A DNA stretch of 64,000 nt from Chara braunii (GCA_003427395.1 BFEA01000106.1:2768576-2832575); one strand, 5' to 3'; positions 19,894 to 32,700 are shown, counted from the stretch's first letter. Notes: generated from the sequence alone by a model not told the origin. Numbers and translations are program-made.

Positions 19894-22800
19894 GAATAAT
19901 GGACAGTTACAGAAAGAGAGTGGCGCGGCTAGGGTCGCAAGAAAGTGGTGGACGGTGGCGGCGTTCAGACCAGTTTGACGAGACTAGCGGCCTTGATCAG
20001 GGTGATCTTAAAAAAGTTGAAGTGGAGAGGGGCTCTGAGGCTAACCCACGGCGACGGCAAGATTGAGAGGACTGGGCAGTTACAGATCAGGGAGGCTCAA
20101 GGGTCACGATCAAGAACGAGAGAGGGGAGAGGCTCAGGGGTCAACGTGTGTCGACGTGTCTCTGGAAGAGGGAGAGACGACTACAGGGATACGGGCAAGG
20201 GCAATCGAGAGGGTGAGAGAGAGGGAAACCCGACGAGCGCGCTCAAGGACAGTGGACATCGTTGTTGAAGTCAACACCTCCCTTGCGTAGAGCACGTCCA
20301 CAGCCCCTGGACGAAGTCATTAACACTCTGTGTCTGCCAAGCCAAGACGATCACATGAAATCAAGCAGCGCTCTTGCTGCGTGATTGCGTGGAAGAGTGT
20401 TCGTGCCCGGGCCCAAGCGAGAACGCTACGCCTGAGTACGTGGTCGGGGTCACCCTCTGCTTTAAGTGACCCATCTTGCCAGTCTTTGCAGGTCACAACA
20501 CTATTCGTTTCGTCTGATTATTGTGATGAACCGAAGGGGGTTAGTGATACAAACCTGTAATGATGAACATACGATGTCAGCATGTTAGGTGGCCGGTGCA
20601 CGCATAGGTTGGTGGCCTACATGAGAAAGACTAAAGAGGCTCCAACAAAGACTAGGTTACGCACATCGAGGGAAAATGCAATCAGAGTGGTGACGTGAGA
20701 GTGAGAGAGGAGAGCGACTTGTGGGCAACTGGAGTCAAGTGGGAGAGAGAGAGGGAGAACTTTATGGGCAACTCTTCAGTTGACTACTTGCCCCTCGGCA
20801 TTAGCCCTGATAATACAGGTGGGGTCGCAGAGTGCACACCTTCACAGAGGGTCGTGCCGAGCGGCGTGCAAGGGAGAGTTACAGACAAAAAGGGAAAATG
20901 GAGTATTCTCAATCACTTGTTCATGGCTCCCGTCTCTTGCTAGTGGCCTTGGAGCGAAAGGAGTAGGTCGTCTTATGCCTCCTATTGTATGCAGGTTCTT
21001 GTATTACCGCTCGTCACTGTGTGGGGCTTGACCAAGGGAGTGCCTTATGACAGTTGAGAGACGAGTACTCGTATTCCGAGGTTGATGACGTTTTCATTGA
21101 GATGTAATCACCGCTAACTTGTTGTCGTCGATTGAGCCGGTGGTGATCCCTGCTAGCGAGTGTGAATGGTATTAGTCATCAATGAGGAGGAGGACGAAAA
21201 TTCTGCATGTGGTACTGAAATTGATCTGATCCCCGTGACGCTGAAGTCACCGTACGTTGCGGGCGGCCATTCAGGCTCGAGTTAGACTATTATCTTTTGA
21301 GCGCCCCTAGTGGGATCATTTTTTCGAATGTCATGAAGTGACTAGATGATAAGAACGAAGCTTGCAAGATGGAGAGCGATTAGTGTATGAGGGGGTCCTT
21401 TTGATGGGAAGTCTCTAGTATTGAGACTCTGGTGGTGACAGTGCCTATGATTGAGCTGCTCAAATAAGGAATTTCTTTGTCAAAACTCTGAACTTATCTG
21501 GTCTCTCTCACCTCCCTCTCGCCAAGACACCTGGGAAGAATCCTTGCATGACCAGCCCTTATTAGCTAAAATTTAGGTTTTAATTGGCAAGCTTGGAGGA
21601 TCTAACCAACCAATTAAGTTAGGATAACCAGTGTGAGTTAAAGAAACAGGGCAGAATGATTGCAGGAGCTTATTGAACTTCAAATACAAATCTTATTTTT
21701 TTTTGTTCATCTGTCCATGGTCAATGAGTCAAACGAGGTCTGTTTTAGGGAAGATTGTCCTCCTTCTGGCTAAATATATGCTAGACGGTGACTGAACAAC
21801 AATCGTTCCTACGGGTGTTCAAGGCCCACAGAGTACACGAAGCTTGCTTGACACTGCCTTACTAGGGTAGCCGAGAATGTTGTTCTCAAAAGAATGCCTT
21901 CTGCGCTAACCAGTGGGAATACTACCTGGTATAGTGTTCCTAATCACGATCTGATTATAAAAACGGTTCTTTAACGATCCAGACGGGCTTACTCGTCATA
22001 AATTTAGCTATTGCACATGCACTTCTTTGAGTGGTTCCAAAGTAACGCCCTTCTTTCTTTTCTGAGTAGAGATAACTTTGCCATCAAAGAATAAATGAAG
22101 CACCGGTACCGCGACAAATGGAGCGGTACTCAGGCCGAATCTGCTCTCGGCTGTGAACTACAATGTAGCTTGATACAGTTTCATGAAAAGCAGTGGTCAA
22201 CATGATGGATAAGGCGAAGTTGGTTGTCATACAAAATCTGGTCCACTCCGGGGTGACGTCGCCTCAGTAGGTAGTCTGGGGTTGTGCTCTGGGTAAGCGT
22301 GCTTGGGGTCACCCTTTGGGTTTTACGAGTTGTTGGCATTTATCTAATTCTGAATGGGACCCTGCAGGGTAAGCAGGTAATTGTGTTGGGCGGCAATCCT
22401 CTCCACGAACTGGAGAACCATGGCCAAGCTATCCTTTAAGCTATGAAGATATAGATCTTGACTTGAGACATTTTATGCTCCAGTCCAATGGCATTTGCTC
22501 TATCTGTACTGGTTAGTCCTAAATGCAGACCAGGTTAGCATCTCAACCCTCTTTGTGAGGGAGTAGCGGCATTAAAGCCACTGATGTCCGTGTTGTGAAT
22601 GATCCTGGCTAATGCTTACTGTCAATGCGTACCACGTTGCGCCTGAACATTAGTTACGGAGGGTGGAGCCCGATGAACGTGAGGGATCCCCTGCAGGCAT
22701 CATAGAGGAAATGCGTCAGCAGTGGGTGTTCATGCTTGACGTAGTAAAAATAAAATAACAATGTGCAACGAGCTAATGATCTCTACGTGATTCTCGTGAC

Positions 22801-23218
22801 AAGTTACGAGAAAGTTGTTGGCTGGTTGCCAAGTTTGGGTTAGGCAAAATGAGGACCAACTAGTTATTGTGAGCCTGCACCAACAGAGGAATACTATAAT
22901 GGGTTAGAGGGACCCGTGTGCTGTAGCAAATTAAACAGGGCTCATACATGTTGACAACATAACTCATTGACTCCTGGCTGTAGAGTTGTTCAACTCTTTG
23001 GTGATGCCAAATTCGGAAGACCTTATAGTTGTGCATTTGATAGCCACTTAAAGCGTGACTTGATACTCAAACCAACTGGTGGATGCCTTGGATCATCAAC
23101 AACACTATCATTGGAACTCGTTATCAAACAGCCGTTGGCAGGGCATGTGAGGAAAATCAGTGTGGATCCTTTTGAATGGCTTAGGGTGAACTCTTTCCTT
23201 CTCACGTCGATCATGCGC
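19894..23218. other. stretch without recognised genes
   Basis: About 3.3 kb of mixed composition. GA-rich purine stretches lie at 20,090-20,240 and 20,690-20,760. I found no repeat of other parts of the window, no RNA gene and no convincing ORF. Confidence 0.45.
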
Positions 23219-23500
23219 CACATCAGCAGAGACGAATGGCCTGCGCCACATCAACAGTGTAGACAAGTAGCCTGCGCCACATCAGCAATATCGACAGGTG
23301 GTCTGCGCCACATCAGTAATGTCGACAGGTGGTCTGCGCCACATCAGTAATGTCGACAGGTGGCATGTGCCACAGCAGCAGTATAGACAGGTGGCATCCA
23401 CCACGTCAGCGGTGTAGATCGGTGGGATGAGCCACATCGGCAACATAAGCAGGTGACTGCACCACAGCAGCAATACAAACAAGTGGCATGCGCCACATCA
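23219..23500 (+). repeat. 31-bp minisatellite, copy A
   Basis: About nine units of the type CTGCGCCACATCAGTAATG plus TCGACAGGTGGT. Conserved GCCACATCA and GACAGGTGG. The period of 31 also holds in copy B (38,276-38,530). ORFs on both strands across it are Cys/Trp-rich readings of the repeat. Confidence 0.9.
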
Positions 23501-24350
23501 GCCATGTCTGGCGCTCAACAGAAAAGGCGCCAGCATGCTGCCACAGTCAGGCGTCGTCCACAACACCGGCCCACAACCAGCGTCCAACCAGCATTGAGCC
23601 AGCATCAAGGCAACAGAACAACACTGAACGTTGACCACCCGGAGGACCAGCCTTATGCAGCAGTTGACAAGGATGACTGGTCCCGGGTCCCCTACCCACA
23701 GTCATACAATTTGACTCACAGGCTGAGGGTCTGGACTGTGTACGGTTGCAGACTTTCGCCTGGTCCTGATGCCGTCTGAGTACCTGCAATACAAACATAC
23801 AGATATATATGCAGACATACATACAACAGACAGACAGACAGCGCTTCTGCACTTCTCACAGGTAGAGTGGATGAATGGTTGGACGCTTCCTCTTGATTTA
23901 TACTTTTGTTTGGTCGTTGGTCTGCTCCTCTCCACCGGGACCTTGGTGCATACAGTCCCACACGGTACCTGCTAATTGGACAAAGTGCGACTAGGACTGG
24001 GTATTGCGGACTTGACACAGTTGGACTGCCCACTTGCCCACTTGCCCCTGGTCTAAAGTACGCAACGCTCGAAAGGCCACTTTCGGACGTTCCAAAAGTC
24101 TGAAGATTTGACCTTTCAGGACTATAGTAGCTACGACCCCGCACAATTATGACCCCTACTCAACAGACCTACTGATTGAACCCTGACAACAACATAGACC
24201 TACAACAAGCAACAGTCACCAACCAAAATACAAGTCACGGGTTCAAACACACACAAGGTCGGCTTGATACGGTACTTGGGTACATAAGGTCTAGGGATCG
24301 GACCCTGGGGTCTGCATCTGCTACGGCTAAGGTGAAGGTCGTTTCAAACA

Positions 24351-24407
<57 letters not shown>
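24351..24407. repeat. TTA microsatellite
   Basis: About 18 TTA units. The matching site in copy B (39,372-39,393) has about seven. Confidence 0.95.
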
Positions 24408-24408
<1 letters not shown>

Positions 24409-24798
24409 ATTAGCCTCATGTATTAATCACAGTTATAATATGTGAGTGGTCAGGGTTTGATGAGAGGAGACGAGATACGTACCTCATGCATGAAGAAGGC
24501 CGGTTGTGGAATGAACGTCGTGTGCATTGATCTCCGAAGTCTAAGTGAGTCTTTCACGTGGATGCGGCTGCAGTAGGATAGGTGTAGTACAAACTGGGTG
24601 CCAGACAAAGAAGGGCGACATTGAATATTGCGTTGGTGTGGCCTGAGGGTTTGAACATAGGATCACGGGTTCATTGTATTGCTTCTATTTTGGATGGAAC
24701 CTTGGTACATTTCAGCTCTCCACTCGTTACATGACTATCTGGACTTCTGCATGATTGATTGACACGTAGACTTCTCTGTATCACATTCACTCATATTC

Positions 24799-24801
24799 CT
24801 T

Positions 24802-24836
<35 letters not shown>

Positions 24837-24844
24837 TATTTTTA

Positions 24845-24879
<35 letters not shown>

Positions 24880-24889
24880 GTTATTGTTA

Positions 24890-24936
<47 letters not shown>

Positions 24937-24937
24937 G
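24799..24937. repeat. TTA microsatellite, compound
   Basis: About 140 bp of TTA with TTG and TTT interruptions. Counterpart 39,786-39,900. Confidence 0.95.
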
Positions 24938-25370
24938 CTATCATTTGTTGACCTATACGGTCCATACCATTTGTTCTTATCTGATTGCTAACACAATCAG
25001 ATATTTCCATTTGAACTCCGTGCCTAGCTAGAGCTATGGTCAGCTTCGCACACTAGGTCATCTAGGCAGGAGGACATGGAAGATGAAATGAAAAAGGTAG
25101 AGATAGGAAAAGAAGGAAGAAGGCAGAATGGGGAATCAAGAAGGAGATGAGGAGAAAATGACGAGGAGAATGGGAAAAAGAATATGAAATAACAAGACGG
25201 GCAAAATCATTTCTCATTCTCATCCTATACACCCTTGTTTTTACTCACTCTCTGCTACTTTATAGATCAATTGATGTATGCATGTAGGACGGGTGATAGG
25301 ATAAGGTTCCAGGGTGAGGAAAATCTTATTACTCGCCTCTACGTGTATACATATCTTAGATAGTTAGGTT

Positions 25371-25596
25371 GACAGACTGAAGATGGGGTACTCCTGTGCG
25401 GGTCATCCCATGGTCTGTCTAAAGTCNAAACCAGTTAGACTAAAACCAGTGGTAGGATACTAATGTCTGAGTTATCCTACTGCTTGAGTAAGTATGAGGT
25501 GAAGGCTTCTGTCGGAGTCTTCTTACTTCATACTTACATTTGATCGGACTATATTATAGTCCACCGATAGAATTGAAGTTCACATCGCTGAACTTC
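25371..25596 (+). repeat. five consecutive hairpins, copy A
   Basis: (1) GACAGAC 25,371-25,377 with GTCTGTC 25,413-25,419, enclosing ATGGG/CCCAT. (2) GTAGGATA with TATCCTAC within 25,449-25,482. (3) GTAAGTATGA with TCATACTTAC, 25,488-25,537, pairing continuing inward with mostly G-U or single mismatches. (4) GGACTAT/ATAGTCC 25,546-25,562. (5) GAAGTTCA/TGAACTTC 25,575-25,596. The stems have unrelated sequences. Confidence 0.8.
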
Positions 25597-26635
25597 GTGT
25601 AGGGCGATAATGAGGGAGGTGTTGAGATTTTGTGACCTGTGTGTATTTGCATGTCATTTTAATCAAGGAGACTCATTATGAGCCTATACAAGTCTACATG
25701 CTGCTACCTTATGGTAACAGGTTGGTTCGCGAACTCAACCCTCACTCACCCTCTATACCCACACTTTGCATCAACCCTTGCACTAGACGGTATTTCTGAT
25801 TTTCGAGCCAGTGTCTGAAGGGTTTATGTTTGGTCAAAAGATGTCCTTGAATAACTGAGTCAAAAAAGGAATGTCTGGCAGACGGGTTTAGAAGCATAGG
25901 TGTAATGTGTGTAGAAGTGAATGAATGGTTGACTCTGTTAGGATTGGAAAACGCTTTTGTTTTGTCTGCAAGTCAGTAATACGAACAACCACGTGGTATT
26001 CACTCAACTCGCATTTGTTTATGCTTACCTGAGCCTCGACTCAGACATTTCGTCGACTTGTAACCTTTGTACATTTGGTTTGGGTTTCCGACTTTTACCC
26101 TTTTGATGTTGAATAGATCAGGACAATTGGCAAAGGGGAAAGAACCTTATTCATATTCTGTTTCTTTGAAAGACCATGAGCCTATCTTTTATTTTTGATG
26201 CATATTTGACAGGCCATAAGCCTATTTTTATCTGTGATGTTTGTTGAAAGGTCAAAAACTTATTGATTGTTTCTCTTTCAAAGTCAAAGATGCGTTCATT
26301 CTGATGTTTGCCTTTGTTTATGTAAAAATGTAAAAAACATTTCCTTGCCTTTTCAGCCTCAACCTTTGAAATGTATTCGTCATGTATGTATCGATTTGAA
26401 AGCATTTTATATAACATATATAATTTATGGGTTAAGTCCGGATAGAATAAAATTTAGTACGCGCGAAAGATCGTCAGTCGAGTCGACCTGAATTGTAAGT
26501 CGGGTCGGGAGATCAGCACCCCGATGCCCGACATGTAAACGGGTCAGTCTTAGGCGTTCAACCGCGTGTATACCTATGCTACGATGATCAAGAAAACGCC
26601 CTCGATCGACCTACCTCTACAAAGGCATGCCGCAT

Positions 26636-26700
26636 GTGGGCTGGTAGCTCAGCAGGGATACGCCTACCAGAGGGTGGTGACAGCCCCTTGGGTAGAGGTG
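26636..26700 (+). repeat. tRNA A-box-like E-end sequence, copy A
   Basis: GGGCTGGTAGCTCAGCAGGG fits the pol III A-box pattern TRGCNNAGYNGG. The D stem does not close and no B box follows at tRNA spacing, so it is not a tRNA gene. Related sequences end units U1, U2, U4 and U5. Confidence 0.5.
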
Positions 26701-26899
26701 AGTTGTACCTCGCGACGTCCCGACCTGTCGCAGGGCGTTGTGAGAGGTATATCACGCGCGCACGGTCGGAGTGGTGACTAGTTGTTCTTTTAAGAATAAA
26801 TCCTGCGTGACACGACTGTGAGGTTCATCGCTCCCCATCATACGCGCGGGACCGCCGTGAGCGACAAATGGCGCTGTTGCCGGGGACCTTTGGTTGCCT

Positions 26900-27590
26900 G
26901 TCGGGCTCCTATGCGAACGGACCTTGGTTTGGCAACCTTTAATTTAATTGTCAGCATGATTATTGTTAATTATGCAAGATGTCCACCGACAACGGGTTAA
27001 CCCGTTGTCGCGGATCTCACTTTCCAGCCGAGGTCCTCAGTGAACGAACTCGGGTTTGGTAAAACGATGATCATGGCAAAACGACAATCTTTAAATAAGC
27101 TTGTATAACTTATGACATATGAGTTGAAGCTACCATTTCGTTAGGTATTAAAAAGTTATATTCAGAATCGTTCTGACAGTGTTGGTGTAAATCGCATTGT
27201 CTGGGACTTCAACTGCCTACGAACGTCCTTAAAGAAGGGACTAGGGTATATGATAGTTAGGAGTCTATGTCAAAAATACAATTATTGAATATAATACTCT
27301 CACATAGTAGGTAGAAGTTAGGTTAATGATTTGAGGGAGGTGTCTGCATATGCTGGATCCTTCCTTTTGATTGCGTACTCGGGTCATTTGTCTGTGTAGG
27401 CGCGTCTGTCAACTTAAGTTGTTGAGAGGTTAATGACTCTAATTGACTCTCATAAATTCTCAAAGAGTCGAGGAGGGATAGACGCGTGACTGACTGTTCC
27501 GTTTATTTTTAGCTAATGTACACTAACTTAAGTGAACGTTCCTTGTCTGTATCTCCTTAGCCATGTTTAAGTTGTAGGTTTATGGCAGAC
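26900..27590. other. stretch without recognised genes
   Basis: AT-leaning unique-looking sequence between duplication copy A and the next hairpin array. A short inverted repeat around 26,990-27,010 (ACAACGGGTT / AACCCGTTGT) is the only notable structure. Confidence 0.45.
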
Positions 27591-27599
27591 TTTTGTTTC

Positions 27600-28385
27600 T
27601 TGTGTGATGAAGGCTCCCGTGGAGTCGTCACATTGCTTACCTGAACTGACTAAGGTAAAGGATGGGATACTCCTGTAAGAGTTACCCTGTCATTCACCCG
27701 ACACTAAATAATGATCTAGTGAAGTGACCATCTAATTTCGGCGTTGGTAACGGAAAGATGTCGTGCGTCTTCTCTGTTACTTTACGAAACTAGATCAAAG
27801 AGGTAATTTGGTACTCCCGTGGGGTACAAGGCTTCTAGGCTAGGACGACTAACATAAGCAAAGGTAGGAGGAGGCTCCCGTGGGGCTCTCCTAGTCACCT
27901 ACCGGATTAGACTTGGAAAAAATTTAAGTACTCACCTCGTGAGTACGGGAACTCTTGAGTCTAGGACGATCCGTCTGATTGAAAGGTGGGGAAATGGGGG
28001 TTCCCATGAGAACTATCTTATCTCTGACTGAATGGTCTACTTGGTATTGAGAAAGGGGTGAGGAAATAGTTTTATTCCTCCACTAACTAAAATACGCATA
28101 GCGAAAGTCACTTGACAAGAGGGGTGAGGACTCTTGTGGGGTCGGCATGCCTCTTGCTCATACACGACACATAGGCAAGATAGGTGAACAGTGATAAAAA
28201 TTTAACTAAGAGTTGTTTTGACTGATCTCCTACGCATCAAACTGGTAGTAGGATAATTCTCGTGGGGTCATCCTAATACTTCTTTGATTTGGGGGTCAAT
28301 TAACGAGGGAAGGAATGAAATGATTATGCTCAGACAGTAGAGGGATACTCCTGTGTGAGTAACCCTACCACTTGTTTGGGTATGA
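27600..28385 (+). repeat. serial hairpin array with CTC-C-GTG loops
   Basis: At least nine imperfect hairpins at 60-110 bp spacing with apical sequences like CTCCYGTGNGRGT and different stems. Examples: TGATCTAGT 27,712-27,720 with ACTAGATCA 27,789-27,797, enclosing GTAACGGAAAGATG paired to CGTCTTCTCTGTTAC; GTACTCAC/GTGAGTAC near 27,928-27,946; CAAGAGG/CCTCTTG near 28,118-28,157; a GTAG/CTAC and TACTC/GAGTA hairpin near 28,340-28,370. Confidence 0.7.
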
Positions 28386-28679
28386 CTGATGGATGACATG
28401 AGTGATTACTAACGGTCTATCAATTTACTTCACAAGAAGAAGAGAAGGATTGAAGGAGGGAAAATGAAAAAAAAGAGAATGGAAAAAAAATGGTATAGGG
28501 TGGTACGTTATCATGGTCACTAGCACAAACATACAATCTCCCCTGATAAAATGACTTAGTACTTTTTACATGGAATACTATACTGCTCATTACCGTATTT
28601 TAGTCGCTTTCTTGTATCCATCCGATGATAAGATTATACTCCTCTCATATTCATCCTACCTCATTGCAAATACTTGACC

Positions 28680-29105
28680 GTCACAATAACTTATGAACTA
28701 AAATTAGGTACTCTCTACCGTAGCGATTGTCGTCGTGACGGAAAGAGGTATCCGACAATAACTTATGAATAAAATTAGGTGCTTTCTACCGTAACGACTG
28801 TCGTCGTGACGGGAAGAGGTGTCTAACAATAATTTATGAACAAAATTAGGTACTCTTTACCGTAACGACTGTCGTCGTGATGGGAAGAGGGTTATAACAA
28901 TAACCTATGAACTAAAATCAGGTACTCTCTACCGGATCGACTGTCGTTGTGATGGGAAGAAGGTTCCAACAATAACCTATGAACTAAAATTAGGTACTCT
29001 CTACCGTAACGATTATCATCGTGGCGGAAAGAGGTATCTAACAATAACTAATGAGCTAAATTAGGTGCTCTTTACCAGATCGGTTGTCGTCGTGAATAAG
29101 AGAAA
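28680..29105 (+). repeat. 71-bp satellite, six units
   Basis: Six tandem units beginning ACAATAACTTATGAACTAAA and containing TAGGTACTCTCTACCG. Most units hold an internal hairpin, CCGTAACGAC with GTCGTGACGG around TGTC. Confidence 0.85.
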
Positions 29106-31150
29106 AGTCTGATTCTTCAATTATCCCACCTTGTGTTCCCACCACCATCGTGCGTACATGATCCACCCTACGTTTTGTAAGTCATACCAACGGATCATTA
29201 CTTATGCATGGAGCTTACGCTCTTATTTTGCCGCAACAATCTATGAGGGGTTATCCTTTACCCGCCATATAGGGGAAATGTCTGAAAGATAATTATAGTA
29301 GGTTCGGGTATAGCTTGTCCTGAGCTAGCCTGACGGAAACACTAGTTCCAATAAGGCTGGAATCTCAGATTTAGGTCAGTATTAAAAAATATAAAAAGGG
29401 TTGAATCTCCACAATATCTCGTCGTTGAAGTACCCCTTCTGAATAACGAGAAATGATCTTACTAAGGTGAGGGGAAAAGAAGGTGAAGCACGATGATAAT
29501 TCCCTCATGGAATTGGATAATGTATGTGAGTGTCGAAAAGACCTCCTGAACCCCAGAAAGTGCATAGGTGTTAGGCTAACTATTTAAAGACCATGTGCGT
29601 TCGCTTCCTGACTTTAGGTTTGAAAATAAAACTAACCCTATTAATTATTGCTACAAAATCTAAATAGATTATTGAATTCTTAAGGGCGATATGATATAGA
29701 TCATAATGATAGACTCGGTCTCTCGATAATAGTCTAGCTCTGAAAGTTGTATCGTGCAACATATGAGTTTAGGACTATCCGCCTAAAAATAAATACCCCT
29801 CTAAGAACCTACTGAATATAGTAAAGTTATAAGAATATATTGAGTTGTCTAGCTGTCAGCATTATACTATAGCGAAATCATTTATTTCATAGGTACATTT
29901 ATGTGGCAATGAATTAACGTATATCAGGTCTACTCTGATACGAGGAGCCTCGATCTTTGGTATAGATTGCGAAAAAACAAGCTTGGGATATGTTTGGTAA
30001 AGAAACCCTAGAAAACTGATTATAAACATAGTGTGAGATGATATGAGTAGGTAAATAGAATAAAAGGGGACGATACTATGTTTATTTATCTCAAGAGCTA
30101 GAGGTTGACTAATTAATAAGAATAAGTTTTTAACATTATGACGATGTGATATAGAGTTTGCTGGTAGGGTTATTTATTGGAAGAATATTTAACCTTTAGA
30201 AGATCATAAGATATAAATTAATTATTTCATCAACCACTTAGTGACAGATTAAGCCTTAGGAGCAAATAGTATAGCGAGCGTAATATTATGTTATCTATAT
30301 GAAACATACGTATCCGTTTGAAATTATATATAGTAGAGTATGATAATAAATTAGGAATCATTGCATAAAAAATCCGAATAGATTTATCGAATTCTTGAAA
30401 GAGATATGAGTGGACTCGAACTTTATCAGTTGATCAAACATTGGAAATTGTATCATGGGACTATCTACCTAATTGTTATACTTAATATGATCAGAGTATG
30501 AGAGTATCCTCTTGAGGGATAACCAACTCATCGAATTACAATATTATATAAAGAGTGATAAAACTATTTATTCCCACTATGGGGAATGTATATGACTGGG
30601 TATGAATGAATGCATGTGGAAATGAATAATATTTGTTTCAAGTGATGTATCATTGTATGTTCTGTTCTTTGTTGAGTGAAATTTTTAGCTTATTATGTAC
30701 GCATATTTATCGATTGCTTGGTGATTGTTTGTACCTGATTGACTATGTTTATGAATTGTTTTCTTCAATATGGATAGAAAAATTGTATGAAATCCACATT
30801 CGGCATGAGACCGAAGGTGAATGAAGTGACCAACCTTTGAAGAGAAGAAATTCTCTCAAGGGAGGTCAGCATGCAAAATATGTCATTTGAAAGATTGCAA
30901 CGTTGACTGATACTTTTCCAAGCAACTTAAAGAGAGTATAGTAAAGTCCCGTAAGTGGTAGTGAGACTCACGCCGGAACAATGTTCCTCGTCCATAATGA
31001 GGTGTTGTCCCCTTTTCTGAATAGGAGAATGTGACTACATTATCATCTAAGGGGAGAAAAATGTTAGAGACTTTGTCAGGACGCTGTGTATAGTGAAGGC
31101 GGTTGTTGTTCGCCATAAGGTAAGGAGTGGTTGTCTAACCTTTGTGTCGG
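29106..31150. other. AT-rich region with diverged internal duplication
   Basis: No convincing gene. A stretch at about 29,640-29,790 (TTGAATTCTTAAGGGCGATA, then ATTGTATC-like and GGACTATC) is related to 30,350-30,480 (TCGAATTCTTGAAAGAGATA, ATTGTATC, GGACTATC), suggesting an old duplication of about 700 bp. Confidence 0.4.
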
Positions 31151-31160
31151 GCAGGGCCAC

Positions 31161-31215
31161 CTCATCTCCATGGTCAAGGCCTAACCAACCTTGAGCATGT
31201 GAGATGAGGCCGTTC
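31161..31215 (+). repeat. two-step hairpin
   Basis: CCTCATCTC pairs with GAGATGAGG (9 bp). Inside it TCAAGG pairs with CCTTGA. The two arms are separated by small internal loops. Confidence 0.75.
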
Positions 31216-31363
31216 TACTCTGTTGACAGAAAACTGATAAGGTCTCCGCATTGGAATCGGAGGGAGACGTGGAGAGGTTCAGTCATAGAGCGGGGCTCAG
31301 GATCTGAGATGTTATCCCTTTGGTAGGATTACACCACCCCTCGACACAATATACCTCTGTTAA

Positions 31364-31868
31364 CAACGGAAAAATTTCCAGGAAATAAATAATCATTCTA
31401 TAGTAAAATTACAATCTAAATTCAAAATTTCCATTCCATCTTAAAAAATGTTATTCCAATTTTAAAATTTTTTATCTTAGTTGCAAACTTTCATTCCCCT
31501 TCTTATTTGGACTGCATGCTAAGATGGAATGAAAGCCTGGATGAGTTCATAAAACATTTTAATTGGACTGTCAGTCTAAGTAAGGATTTTCAATCATAAA
31601 TAGGTTAATCCAATCTAAATTAGAAGGTATTTGTTGTACTAGAATGAAAATTTAATTAAAACATTTCATAAACTCGTCCAGACTTTCATTCCATCTTGAA
31701 CAAATAGATGTAGTTGGAAGTGAAAGCTCATATTTAAACGGGAACTTATCAAATAAAACTGAAAATTTTAGAAATGAACGAACATTGCAATGATAATTTA
31801 TAAATATGAAAAAAAAAATTTTATGGAATGATTTTTCAACTTTCATTTCTCGAGGGAATTTTTTTGTT
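31364..31868. mobile_element. foldback / MITE-like element with long imperfect inverted repeats
   Basis: The two halves are complementary over most of about 505 bp. Core arms 31,521-31,564 and 31,654-31,697 match at 38 of 44 positions. The ends also pair (CAACGGAAAAATTTCC with the complement of GGGAATTTTTTTGTTG). All six core mismatches are transitions. I could not define a target-site duplication or a superfamily. Confidence 0.6.
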
Positions 31869-31869
31869 G

Positions 31870-32700
31870 AAGCAAAAAAAAATGGAGCAAATAAATGTTA
31901 TGTCATTGTTATTTTTGTATCTTCCTTGTATTTGCTCTTGTGATGGTTTATTGTAACCATTGTTCTAATTGTTCGTGGAAGTTATCAATTGATGTTTGTC
32001 TGCAGTGATATGATTGAATGGTTTGGATTTTCATGAGTTTCCTTTACAGTTCAAACATCTCTTTGTAATATTACTTATTATTCACACCATATTATTTCTT
32101 TATGGCAGGAGAATGTCGTTTACATTTGTATTGTAAAAGTTCCGTGAAAACAGGGGGAAAACCCTGCATACAGTAAAAGTTGTCTTTGAATTGTGTCTTC
32201 AATATTGATTGTGATTTGATTGANATGATATGATATTTTGATCTTTGATGATCATCTCAAGAAGGTTTAACTCTCATTGAGTACGTCCTGATTAATACTC
32301 GGACACGAGTATTATAGATGTATTCGTATGATACGTTATCGAGTCGGTTCTTATTTGGATTATTTAAGATCTAACCCCAAAAATGGAAAGCTGACGGTGA
32401 CCTCAAAAATTGAGTCTTATTTTGAGTCATGAAAATTATTGGAGGGACACCAAAAGATGGGTCCTGCAATGAAAAGACGCATGAGATGTGTCATTTTTTG
32501 AACTTCTTTTAAAATACGTATATTTTGCAAAAGACACCATTCACCATCCCAATGGGGTTAGTATGAGATAAGATTAAAAGATCCCGAAATGGGATCATTT
32601 GAAATTGTTGATGTTATGAAAATATATCTTTTGCATCAATGGTATTGTGGAAGCCAAAAATTTTATATTTATTTTGGGTTTTCGGCTCGTTTTACTTATT
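31870..32700. other. stretch without recognised genes
   Basis: AT-rich sequence. Nothing recognised apart from short inverted repeats such as CAGGGGGAAAACCCTG at about 32,150. Confidence 0.45.

Larger units (their letters stand above)
23219..26865 (+). repeat. 3.65-kb segmental duplication, copy A
   Basis: Collinear with 38,276-41,945, same orientation. Contains the 31-bp minisatellite, a GACA-rich block at about 23,826-23,840, TTA tracts, serial hairpins (25,371-25,596), a Phe/Lys-coding-like AT-rich block (about 26,150-26,450) and an A-box-like sequence (26,636). Differences are scattered substitutions and TTA length changes, so the copies are old enough to have diverged. Confidence 0.9.

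Noticed and set aside
23219-23500. Repeat-spacer pattern as a CRISPR array
   Set aside because: 31-bp units are contiguous with no unique spacers, the context is eukaryotic, and the same array is copied in a segmental duplication.
24735-25031. Ile/Asn or Tyr/Leu homopolymer proteins
   Set aside because: TTA microsatellite read on both strands.
26636-26705. Functional tRNA gene
   Set aside because: Only the A box fits; D stem, anticodon arm, B box and acceptor pairing are absent.
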